A stretch of 64,000 nucleotides of DNA from Brachionus manjavacas (taxonomy: Eukaryota > Rotifera > Eurotatoria > Ploima > Brachionidae), in the NCBI GenBank assembly GCA_019054805.1, contig JAHQIY010000004.1:496001-560000 (forward strand). Reading direction: 5' to 3'. Each line of letters begins with the position of its first letter. Within the stretch, counting starts at the first letter, position 1. A program made the position numbers and the translations under genes. Below are positions 53,641 to 63,579 of this stretch, piece by piece. The notes below the pieces were generated by a model. It searched no databases. It was given only the letters and a program-made list of their open reading frames with translations, and was not told the DNA's origin.

Positions 53641-53996
53641 AAAAATTAAAAAATAGAAGTTGCATAGCTTAAATTTGATTTATATAAAAATAAAAATTTT
53701 AAAATAATTAGTAAGGTTACACTAAAAAATCGCTAAAAAACAAAGCTCAGTCTGGAATTTTTGATTGAAAACCCTAAAAAAAACGAATGTATCCCGTCAA
53801 AGTGAACAAAATTTCCATTTAGCATTAAAAAAATTTGATTTGTGTTTTATATCAGACAATACTGTGTTGGCTTGAAAAGTTTTAATACTAGAAAATAAAT
53901 ATTGATAGAAAAAAGTTTATAAATAATTTCAATTAGAATTTTTATGTCAAATAAAAGCTTATTAATTTTACCTGGGTTGCAAAATACTATTGATAT

Positions 53997-54596
53997 TTAA
54001 TCTTTGACTGTGGCAAACACAAATCCTAGAATGATGTTGCCACTGTAAACAGAGATTCTTTGGGTTTTGGTGATGGGTGGCTGAAAGTAGCGCCAATCTG
54101 AACCGATAAAATGCCAATTTAAACCAGAATTTATACTGAAGTCAAGAGAGTGATTATGCATTCGACATTGTTCGAATTTTAAATTAAAAAAAATCAATTG
54201 TGTATTAAACTCCATTTCCCAATGGACTGAAAAAATCTTTTTGTTCTCAAGTGGCTTTTTTCCTCAGGCTTTGGTGTCAAATAAAAAGATAATTTTTTCA
54301 ATCAAAGATTTAATTTAGAAATAAAGAGTTTTCAAGGCGCATGCACACTTTTGTTCTCTTCTCTTCTGTCAAATCATTTGGGTTTTGATTAAAATTGAAT
54401 TTTGTCTATGGTTATTGATTTTTTTCTTTTTGTTCCCTTAAGAAACTAAGCTCAAGTAATGCACCATGGTCTCTATCTTTCCGTTTTTCCAAAGATTTTG
54501 CCAGAGTATGATGAACCATGGTCTATTCTTGTGTTCTTTTATTTCATCATTTAACTCAGAAATTTATTAATTAAGCTTACCAAAACAAATTGTCAT
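53997..54596 (-). CDS. Possible two-exon gene, 81-aa protein of unknown function
   Basis: Exon 1 is 54581-54596 (16 bp, ATG ACA ATT TGT TTT G, donor GTAAGC) and exon 2 is 53997-54226 (acceptor TTTTTTCAG). The join is in frame and gives 246 nt, 81 aa. The protein has a hydrophobic start, a central FEQCRMHNHSLDFSINSGLN, then a Trp/Tyr-containing segment (HFIGSDWRYFQPPITKTQRI) and a hydrophobic end GNIILGFVFATVKD. Base composition and amino-acid usage are more gene-like than the surroundings. I do not recognise the family. A good donor-like CAG/GTAAAA lies about 30 bp after the stop, so this could instead be an exon whose downstream parts I have missed. The 16-bp first exon is the weakest part of the model. 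Confidence 0.35.
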
Positions 54597-54599
54597 TAT

Positions 54600-54890
54600 A
54601 ATTCCATTAATTTTTTCATTATTAGTCGAAAATTTTTGGATTTTTGCACTTTTTTTGTATCTCGTCCTTGGTTTAGCCCCTTATTCAAATTTTTTTGAAT
54701 TTTTTTTGAGTCAAAATCAGACAAAATGGATGCAAAATTTCTATGTATTACAAAATATTTATTTAATTCAATTAACGCCAATTCTGGCGATGTAATTTAA
54801 ATTTTCAAAATTAAAAAAAAAAAATTTATCAGGTTTTTTGGTACTTTGGTTTTTGGTATTACAAAATAACCGATAAAAATGAGCATTTTA
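54600..54890. other. A/T-rich sequence, nothing recognised
   Basis: A 61-codon minus-strand frame at 54596-54781 lacks conserved features and runs through homopolymers. Confidence 0.3.
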
Positions 54891-54897
54891 CATTGTT

Positions 54898-55380
54898 GCT
54901 ATGGATTTACCAATTCAATCGAATCGTAAACGTGGTGCCCCAGAAAAAAAAAACCAGCTCTAATAATACAACCATCAGATACAGTTGGCGGCGGTGGAGA
55001 TCCAAAATTCATCTCTTATGATGATGATGATATAACCGAAGTTTTGCCTAATAATCAAAAAAAAAACAAAAAATATTCAAACAAGAATTAACTCAAAATA
55101 ATGAATCTAAAACATATGAAAAATGTGGCTCAATTATGAAAAAAAACGATATTTTTATTGTGATAATTTTTTTTTTTTTTATTTTTAGAGGCGAGTATTA
55201 ACTTTTTGCGGTTTTATAATGAAATTGCTATTTCTTTTATTAATTGATGTAATTTTTTTTTATTTTGCTACTTTTTTAATAAAAAATAGTCTTTTATTAA
55301 ATTTGTGGGAATTGTTATAAAATTTTAAGGTAAATTTTAGTAAATTTGAGTTACTAAAAAACTTTATTTCTTTATTTTAA
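54898..55380 (+). pseudogene. MULE-type transposase C-terminal remnant with zinc ribbon, copy 2
   Basis: ATG at 54899 gives MDLPIQSNRKRGAPEKK, then after a frameshift PALIIQPSDTVGGGGDPKFI and SYDDDDITEVLPNNQKK, and in a further frame NESKTYEKCGSIMKK...YCD. The KRGxPxKxxxAL segment resembles what follows the SWIM finger at 5300-5350. The 3' part matches 35240-35540, with the first ribbon Cys replaced by Tyr. Confidence 0.5.
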
Positions 55381-55559
55381 ATAGACAAACACTATCCATA
55401 TCATTTAATTTAAAAAAAAGTTAAGAAATGGTTAAGAGTTTTCTTCTTTGTAATTTGCAACAAGCGCTATTCCTCGAAAAAATGTTTTATTTCGGACCCA
55501 TCCAAACTCCTAAATGCTGTCCTATTTATAATAGGACAGAATAGGAGCTATTGTGCTTC

Positions 55560-56240
55560 ACCAAAATTGAAAATCATATTCCAAAATAGGAAATGCTCAA
55601 AATTGGTCTAAATGATGTAAAGACTATAATTGATCGGTTTAATCAAACAAATTCATAGGACAATCGTTCAAAATTTGAAAGACTGTGGAAGATGATTTTA
55701 ATCGTAATGAAGTGAAATCTGAGATTTCACCATCAAACATACTTGCACCTAACTGAAGATGGTCAAATAGAAATATGCGGTTGTTAAACCTTGAGGGAGA
55801 CAGCGAAAAAAACTAAATTCAGATAATATGGACGCCGAAAGAATGTATTATTTAGCACATAATACAAGAAAATGATTCCTGGTTTCTTGATTCTGAAATT
55901 TGGTGCTGTATTAGCTATTGTGGTCTATAAATTTTTTTTTTATATATTTGATGAAAGGCTTAATTCTCAGAGATATGTTGGCATCTTATAAAATAATTTA
56001 CTTTAATCAATAGATATGTAAAGAAAAGATGTGACTTTCAAATTCCAGCGAGACAATAGCCCTTGCTATGGAGTAAGGGAATGATTCCAAGAGAAAAATA
56101 ATGAAATTTTATCTTACCCTGCAAATAGTCTCGATCATAATTGCTTTGAAGATTTATGGACTAGGGTTGAGAGCTAAGCAAACTGAATGCCAAAAAAAAC
56201 AATAAAAGTGTAAATTTAAAAAATGTATTAATCAATAATG
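55560..56240 (+). pseudogene. Tc1/mariner transposase pseudogene
   Basis: Fragments in order: GLNDVKTIIDRFNQTNS (HTH region), GAISYCGL (the W-G-x-I box), FQIPARQ (the QDNAxxH box), GVREWFQEKNNEILSYPANS, LDHNCFEDLWTRVE (the PxxSPDLNPIExxW box). Many stops and frameshifts. A short segment is repeated at 55863-55915 and 56240-56295. Confidence 0.75.
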
Positions 56241-56434
56241 TAAGGAAATGATTCTGAGTTTCTTGGTTTTCAAATTTGGTGATGTATTAAAGACGGTTAA
56301 AACCCGCTATTAAAAGGTTTATTCAGCCAGCTTCTTAACTTTTTCACAATAAAAAAAATGAAATGATTTGGATAATATTTGTCTAATTAAAAAAACAAAT
56401 GAATGGATTGTCATTTCATTCAAGAATTATTTAT

Positions 56435-56671
56435 TGCGAGGAACGAAGCAGTCGTGACGAACTATATTGTCTCACAATGAGAGTGTATTATAAATTTAGA
56501 ATGCGCGATTTGAAAATATTTTTCTGGCTGAGAATTTTAAAATTTGCAAATAAAACTTAAACACGATTATGCTAGATTTTTTCAGATATTTATTTTAATC
56601 ATAATTTCTATATTAACTTTATATTAAATTAAATTTTTTGAAAAAAAAAGCCTAACGTTTCGTTACTCGCA
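56435..56671. mobile_element. TGCGAGGAACGA inverted-repeat miniature element, copy 2
   Basis: TGCGAGGAACGAAGC at 56435 and, inverted, TGCGAGTAACGAAAC at 56657-56671. Partner of 23128-23356. Confidence 0.6.
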
Positions 56672-56689
56672 TATAAAGCTTTGCTTACT

Positions 56690-57290
56690 CATATTTTAAT
56701 TTTGATCTAAGATAAGAAAGAATTAAGTCGAAAAAAAGATTTTATTACGGTTCAAATCATTTAATCATTTTAATTACGGTTTTCTTATTTTTTTTTATTA
56801 ACTAAATAATTTTGGGTTTCCCCAGTGTTTTTCCGAATAGCTTTAGCCTTCGTTTAAACCCTCTTGTCACGATACAATGTAAAAAAAAAATTTAGCGATA
56901 TTTTGTAGAAAATTATTATATAAAAAATAATTAAAAATTAAAAACAAATAAAGAAGAAAAAAAAAATATTAAAATTTTTTGCTATTATAATAGTCAAATT
57001 GAATTTTGTAACAGATTTAATTTTGTACCGGATACATACTTCGTATATTATTGAAAATTTTAATTAGTAAAGAATCTCATTCATTCAGCTTGTATTTATA
57101 CTATTATTATTTTTTTATTTGTAAATCTGTATGGAGAGTTAGCTCCTTCAGAGATACTAAATCGTATTTTAGTTTAAATGAATTATTCGAATTAATTTGA
57201 TACTATTTTCTTAAAATGAATTTATACGGAGCTCTTTTAACTTACAAATTAAATTGTTACCGTTAACTTTGGTGTCAATATTACTTTTGT
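56690..57290. other. A/T-rich sequence, nothing recognised
   Basis: Intergenic sequence downstream of the 369-aa gene. No motif supported. Confidence 0.35.
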
Positions 57291-57292
57291 CT

Positions 57293-57298
57293 TTTATT
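57293..57298 (-). promoter_or_regulatory. Poly(A) signal of the 369-aa gene
   Basis: TTTATT on the plus strand, AATAAA on the minus strand, 37 bp beyond the TAG stop at 57335. Confidence 0.55.
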
Positions 57299-57334
57299 TG
57301 AGTACAATAAAAAATAATAAAAAAAAAAACAAAA

Positions 57335-58444
57335 CTATTTTTTTACATTTTTATTTTTGCTTTCGCACGACAATAAATTGTTTGATGACGCCGCCAGTAT
57401 ATTCCTAATTGCAAAATCATCATTTTTGATGCTATTCACATGCTGAAAAGCGCATGGATTTGAAATACAATGTTTGCTAATTATGGCACATGTTGACAGT
57501 CTCTTTCCCTTCTTACTCAATTCTGCCGCGGATATAAAATCCGAGTGGCGCTTGGACTTGTCGATTTTGTCTTGTGATTTTTCCACTTCAAACAGGTCAC
57601 TATTTCGGCTAATTACATGCGAATAGGAACTAAAAAATTGAGCGCAAGAGTAACAATCATAGAACTTGAGCAAACAAATGAACTCATTTTGTCTAAAAGT
57701 CAGACATTTCTCTGCTGAATTCGGATGCTTGAGAGTGTTAGAGCGGTTGATTTGAATGAGCTTTTTGATGACTGGCAAACCAGACGTTCTGTCCACAAAC
57801 ACCAAACGCAGTTGTTTGTATCGTTTGGGATTAGAGCCGGTGTCAAACACAAGAACCGCAACTACATTGGCGAACATAATTCTCCAGCAATTGTTCAAGC
57901 TGTCGGCTATTTGATCACAGGTGGTTGTGAACATATCACATGTCGATTGGCCTACAACGACCACACAGCCAATCGATCGGTACAAAGACTCGATTTTTTC
58001 CATCTCCAAATTGCTGAGTCTTTCTAGTCTCGAAGATGACGAGTGCGACGAAGAGCTGGTGGCCATGGACTCATTTGGATCATGCTCTTCGTAGATTGAG
58101 AAAACAGAGCGGCTTGGTTGGACTGCGCTTGTCTGATTTTGGAAGCTGCCGCGACAGCTTGAGTATGTGCTTTTAAGTGAGAGTGTGTCGTCGAGGTTTT
58201 TGATTGAGACCGAGCGCATCGGAGGCTCCGGCTTGCACCCAGAGATTGACGAGTCGGCTGATTCGGACGACATTGATAAACGAGACAATTGACGGTTGAC
58301 GGACGCGCACGACAAAGCACTCGAGTCTATGAAATCAACAAAACGTTCCTTGAGAGTTTCTAGTTCTTCACAGCTGAGACGTTTTTTTTCATTTTGGCAT
58401 CGATTGTGAGAAAATCTTTTCTGAATTTGAAACGTCTTGATCAT
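57335..58444 (-). CDS. Intronless protein of unknown function, 369 aa, Ser-rich N-terminal half
   Basis: Open from ATG at 58444, preceded directly by in-frame TAA, to TAG at 57335. Distinctly GC-richer than the flanks. Residues 1-145 are polar and Ser-rich (SSSSHSSSSRLERLSNLEME near 130-149). Residues 146-285 look folded: alternating hydrophobic strands (CVVVVGQST, VVAVLVFDTG, QLRLVFVDRTSGLPVIKKLI, CLTFRQNEFICLLKFYD) ending in an amphipathic helix CAQFFSSYSHVI. Strands followed by one C-terminal helix would suit a PH/PTB/EVH1-like fold, but that is inference from pattern only. The tail is basic and Cys-containing. No signal peptide or membrane segment. Plus-strand frames over the same span are shadows. 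Function not assigned. Confidence 0.75.
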   Translation of the reverse strand: MIKTFQIQKRFSHNRCQNEKKRLSCEELETLKERFVDFIDSSALSCASVNRQLSRLSMSSESADSSISGCKPEPPMRSVSIKNLDDTLSLKSTYSSCRGSFQNQTSAVQPSRSVFSIYEEHDPNESMATSSSSHSSSSRLERLSNLEMEKIESLYRSIGCVVVVGQSTCDMFTTTCDQIADSLNNCWRIMFANVVAVLVFDTGSNPKRYKQLRLVFVDRTSGLPVIKKLIQINRSNTLKHPNSAEKCLTFRQNEFICLLKFYDCYSCAQFFSSYSHVISRNSDLFEVEKSQDKIDKSKRHSDFISAAELSKKGKRLSTCAIISKHCISNPCAFQHVNSIKNDDFAIRNILAASSNNLLSCESKNKNVKK

Positions 58445-58499
58445 TTATCGATTTTTCTAAACAACAACAAAAATGCTTAATCCACTAATTTAAGGGCGT

Positions 58500-58730
58500 C
58501 TATTTGTATTCAATTAGCTTTTAATTTCCGCTCATTATTTTCTAGGTCAACTGTAATGAGCCTTATTCAGCCACATTGATTTATTTCAAAAAAGAGAGAA
58601 TAAAAATTTGTTGTCGCTAAATTAGAGTCAACAGAGGCCCTGATTAGTGTTCCATTTCAAATAAGCCTGTTAGACCTTAATAATATTCATTTTCAACAAT
58701 AATTCAATTTTTTTAGATTTTTTAAACAAG
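58500..58730. other. 5' flank of the 369-aa gene
   Basis: Should contain its promoter; nothing distinctive seen. Confidence 0.3.
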
Positions 58731-58943
58731 AATTTAAAGTTTATCTTGTCCATTAAATAAATGAAAACATTTTAGATCATGTGGAAAAAGAAACATTTTA
58801 GATTTTGGCCGAAAGATGAATATATTAAAAGAAAGCTGTAATTTATGGTTTTGTGAAGTTCAGTACATAAGAACAGAACAAAGTATTAAAAAATTTAATA
58901 ACTTCTTATCAAAAAGTTTTAAATAAATTCTGTAAATGAAGCA
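58731..58943 (+). repeat. Near-identical 210-bp repeat, copy 1
   Basis: Matches 61838-62048 with only a few differences across about 210 bp (ACAAGAATTTAAAGTTTATC to AAATTCTGTAAAT). Starts with ACAAGA...TCTTGT, a small palindrome. Confidence 0.9.
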
Positions 58944-58945
58944 TG

Positions 58946-59215
58946 GTGCAACATTCAAAGTTGTATCAATTGTAAAAGTCTGCTAATGGTGTGCAGAATC
59001 TCTGCAAAATGCACCACGCTCGATTATTTTGAAATTTAATTTCTACATAACTCTGCAAATTTAGCAGGCTTTGATATTTGATGCAACTTTGTAACCTGCA
59101 CTTTGTTGCATTTACAGAACTAAGTTTAAATCTTTAGAAAAAAAGTTATTCATTTTTTTTAAATTTTTTCTGTTCTTTTTTTCGTTTTGTAGTGAATTTC
59201 ACAAAACCGTAATTT
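58946..59215. mobile_element. Foldback miniature element, CTCTGCAAATTTAGCAGG family copy 2
   Basis: 58967-59000 (CAAAGTTGTATCAATTG...GTCTGCTAA) is inverted at 59053-59087 (TTAGCAGGC...TGATGCAACTTTG). Outer GGTTTTGTGAAGTTCAGTAC (58851) and GTAGTGAATTTCACAAAACC (59196) are also inverted. Right half homologous to 18880-19105. Confidence 0.65.
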
Positions 59216-59229
59216 ATGGCTTAGTATAA

Positions 59230-60190
59230 TAAAATATATTTCAAATGAAAAATGGAGTCTAATATCTATTACAATACGGAACATGTTCAAATCATTTAAA
59301 GAATCAGTTTTAGAATATTCTCTTTTTTTGTTTTAATTCATTCGCAATCAATAATTGTCATCCAGAATTCAGCAATTTCTATTCTTTAACTCAAATATGA
59401 TTTGGTATATTTGAATGAATGAGATTCTTTACTAATTAATACTTTTAATAATATACGAAGTATGTATCCTTTACAAAATTGCTAAATTATGGCTACTACA
59501 GTGAAGAGTGCATCAATTTGGCAAATCTTTTTATAAGATTCGCTTTGAATTGAAGAAGAGTGGTAGCTTTATTTTAAAATTAAAAAAAAAAAAAACTCCT
59601 TTAACAAATTTAATAGTTGTTCAATTTTTGTCAAAAAGATTTTTTTAAAAATGCTCAAAAAGATGTCGGTATTTGGAAAATATTGTTTATTCAATTTTGG
59701 TATAAATACAAGCTTAATGTATTCATTACTGATTAAAATTTTCGATAAAATAAGATGAATGTATTTTATATTCGTTTTTGTATATAAATATTTTAATATT
59801 GATCAAAAAATGTTCAATTGTAACACTAAGCGGCCATTTAATTGTGGCTGCTTTTTAACCCGTCATATCAATAGCTAAATTGTCATATGAATATTAAAAT
59901 AATCATAATATGAACACTTAATTTAATAATTAAATTAATATAATTTAATATAGATAATTATTATTTTTAGTTATACATTTGTTAAATTTGTTAATTAATA
60001 AACAGTAATTTTAAAAACGTCATATAGAGTAATCATAAACCACTATTTTCAAAAAGCTTCTGAAATGAGCACTGGTATTCCTTAGCTGTGTATTTGATTG
60101 AGTGTAACTGTGTACGCTTCATTAGGATAATCTGTAATTTCGATTTCTAAATAGCAATTGATTCTAATCTTGACCTTAACACACAGGCAG
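59230..60190. other. A/T-rich sequence, nothing recognised
   Basis: No motif, repeat terminus or coding signal supported. Confidence 0.35.
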
Positions 60191-60194
60191 TTAT

Positions 60195-60605
60195 AAATTT
60201 TAAAAAAGTTCAGAGCAGCTTTTTTGGAATCTCGTATCTTCTGCCTAAAAATAGTCCTACCTCTTCACCTAAATTCAAATCATTTATATACGAAACATAT
60301 TGCTTATCTTAATTCACATATGGTCTTGAGGCTCTCACTCTTAATTCGACCACAAAGGATTCAATAAATAAATTACAAAACAGCTTAATTAGACAAATGT
60401 TTGGTTTAAAAGCATGCCTTTTTCTATTTTCGAACTAATGTTCCTTTTTTATTTTTATAATTTTATTTTTAGGTAATAATTTTTTCATTTTTAAAAAAAA
60501 CACAAAACACAAAAAATTTTATTTTTATTTTTTGTCTCTTCTTTATTTTTTTTTACTTCTCCTTAAAGGAGGTTAATTCAATTCAATAAATAAATAAATA
60601 AATTG
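60195..60605 (+). pseudogene. LINE 3' end with hairpin and AAAT-repeat tail
   Basis: Coding-like FKSFIYETYCLS, FTYGLEALTLNSTTKDSINK, LQNSLIRQMFGLKA matches the RT-downstream VxPxLxYGLExxxL...LxxxQxxxIRxxFGL region of LINEs. Then CTCCTTAAAGGAG hairpin (60559-60571) and AATTCAATAAATAAATAAAT tail. 5' truncated. Confidence 0.75.
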
Positions 60606-60609
60606 AGCA

Positions 60610-60980
60610 GTTACAAACACGTAGAAATGCAATTTAATCTGTTACATGATGTTCAACTGTTACATGATAACTTTTAATAGACTGTACAATTTTCTTTCAT
60701 GTATTTTATTTATTTTTTCGATAAATGGACCTAATCATTCATAAAACTATTCGGTATTTTATTCCTTTAGAATTATTCAACAAACTAAAATACTTTTGAA
60801 TTACTTAATTTATTTATAATTTTTTATTTGTTTTTTTTTTTTTTTTTAAGTATGGAAATTAATAAATTAGTTTTTAATAATAATTAATTTTTAATTAATT
60901 TAAAAAAAAAAAATTCTAAAAATTAAATTTTTGTTCTGAAATTAAGGTATATTATTCAAATAAAATAAGATTATACTTTT
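60610..60980. other. A/T-rich sequence, nothing recognised
   Basis: Homopolymer tracts only. Confidence 0.3.
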
Positions 60981-60982
60981 TT

Positions 60983-61464
60983 ACCGTAACATCGTATTAA
61001 CGGCCCAAATCCAGCCTTGTTTCTTTTAGAATTAATTACCTAGTTTCTATGTTAAAACAATTAAATTTTAATTAGCCAGAAAAAAGCCCTAAAATATGAT
61101 ATGAGATATTTTCCAAAAATAAAGCTCAAATTTAACTTTTACTCTAACAAAAAAATATTGTCTTTACAATCAAAAAAAATTAATAAATGAAAAATCAATT
61201 AATTTAGAAATAGAAATGAAGTCAAATTTAGGCTTATTTCTATTTTTGAACTAAACTCTAAGAGCATTTTTGTAAGAAATTAAAGGTAGAATTGAAGAGT
61301 GTATAAAAAATTTATTCTATTCCATACGATAATTTGATTAGAATTTAGATTAGTTAAATGAATGATCAAGAGATGAAATTTTAAATTTTGTTAAGTTAAC
61401 ATTTAACATAAAAAAAGGCTAGATTTGGGCTTTACTATTCGAGTCGTTAACACGAGGTTACGGT
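60983..61464. mobile_element. 482-bp inverted-repeat miniature element (CCGTAAC ends)
   Basis: ACCGTAACATCGTATTAACG then GCCCAAATCCAGCCTTGTTT on the left, and the inverse ACCGTAACCTCGTGTTAACG with GCCCAAATCTAGCCTTTTTT on the right. No coding and no clear target duplication. Confidence 0.8.
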
Positions 61465-61837
61465 TTTATTTTATATTTCATAAGAAAAAAATTTTATTTG
61501 TTTGAAAGAAAAGGAAAAAATTATTGAGTAAGATCCTAAAAATTTGCGTAAAAAAGTGTTAGTATGGAAATTAATAAATTAGATAAAATCTTTATCTATT
61601 CTTAAAATTGTTTTTACTTAAATATAAAAAATTAAAGATTTTAGTGTGATTTTGGTAAAACAATAAAAACTAAATATTCTATGTTTAATTTAATCAATTT
61701 TATTCAATAAATATAATAAATTTTATAAATATTATAAATTTTACATTCAATTTGTTAAAAAAGAGTAAAAACTTTAAATAAACATAAAAATAATTTTTTA
61801 TATTTTGAGAATCTCATTATGAAAATCATCTTTAAAA

Positions 61838-62048
61838 ACAAGAATTTAAAGTTTATCTTGTCCATTAAATAAATTAAAACATTTTAGATCATGTGGAAAA
61901 AGAAACATTTTAGATTTTGGCCGAAAGATGAATATATTAAAAGAAAGCTGTAATTTATGGTTTTGTGAAGTTCAGTAGATAAGAACAGAACAAAGTATTA
62001 AAAAATTTAATAACTTCTTATCAAAAAGTTTAAAATAAATTCTGTAAA
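61838..62048 (+). repeat. Near-identical 210-bp repeat, copy 2
   Basis: See 58731-58943. This copy lacks the foldback element that follows copy 1. Confidence 0.9.
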
Positions 62049-62049
62049 T

Positions 62050-63350
62050 AGAAAAATATTTAAATCACCTGTCACACAAAATTATTTTTATTTAACTTTT
62101 TATTTAAATAAATATTTTAAAATATTGAAATTTATTTTGAATATCTAATAAATAAAATATAAACTGTTAAACATTACAAGAGGTAAAATTTGTTCGTGAC
62201 AATAAAATAGGCATTTGAGTATTTATTGAGATCTTTAGTGCTTTGTGCTTAAAGAAGAGTGTGATTGAACAAAAAAAATTTGTTCTACCAGATTAAAGCT
62301 TTGTCTTACTTTAAAAGAAACTAAAGATTAACCCAACTTCAAGTAGCTTTTTTTATATGAATTTTTATCATCTTATTTTGAAAAAAAAATGTCAAATTTA
62401 TCCTTTATAGATGGAACAAAAATTTTGAAAAATTGGGACTGGAGATTTTTTTGGTATACAGGTCACGATGTTTAGTTTAGTAGCTAAATTTTATGAAAAA
62501 AAAATGTCTAAATATCACGTTCTTCATTTATTTTTTTTGTTCATAAAATTGACCTTTAAGAAAAGAAAAGTAAAAGTTTTAAAATCGGAAACTTTTTTGA
62601 CCGACAAGATTCTTTGTATTTTTTTTACTTTAAAAATTTGATTCAAATTCACGATTTAAAATTTTTTTTCTAAAAATGTAATAAATGAATACAAAAAGTA
62701 AAAAATATAAAATTTTTATTCAAAACAAAACAACTTTTTTGAATTTTTAAATAAAGTTAATGTAGTTATTAAGAAAACTACAATAATATCACTATTTACG
62801 AATTTCTAATTAACACAATAGTCTATTGATCCGACAATACCATTATTTCCTCTAAGTTCTTATTTTAGAGCATCTAATTTACATTCTTCATTATCGATCA
62901 GGTTGATCATTTCCTTTACAAAAGACTTAAAGCTCATTACTTTTATGGGATGAATATCAAAATAGAATTGTTTAAAACAAGACAATTAAAATATCATCAT
63001 TAAAACAGCAAATTAATTTTGTTCATAACAAAATGTCAAAAAAAGCAAAGATTATTTAGTTCAAAATAGTGTCAGATTTGTTGTAATGTAGCAAAGGCTA
63101 GCTATATTTATGTCATTTCTGAACGTCATTATTTTTATTTAGTTGTTTATCTGTGCCAAACTAAAGCTATTTCAGATATAAATAAGAATTAAGAAAATTA
63201 GTTAAAATATCCAGTATGTCTAGAAAGTTTAGAACATTACTAAAAAATTTTTAAAAATATTTTAAGGAGTAAAAATATAAAATTAAAATCGATTTACATA
63301 TAATGTTAACTATACCATCTTAAAGATAATTTTATTAGCTTTCTTTTGAT
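62050..63350. other. A/T-rich sequence, nothing recognised
   Basis: No motif supported. Confidence 0.35.
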
Positions 63351-63579
63351 TTATAGATTGTTCAAAAAAAAATATCTGAACACTCCAGAACCCATTTAAA
63401 AAAAACAGATAAAATTGAACAAAAAAAATAGTCTACAAAGTTTCAATTATTTTATCCTAAAATTTTACCACACCTAGACAATCCCTGGCCATTTTTTTTT
63501 CACACAATTCTTGGAATGTCTTTTCATACTGTTTGCTTGCACGTTTGATTTATTTTTTTTGGATTTTAAAATCGGTCAT

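Noticed and set aside
57725-58320. ORFs of about 100 codons on both strands within the 369-aa gene
   Set aside because: Alternative-frame shadows of a longer, complete ORF with its own start, stop and poly(A) signal.
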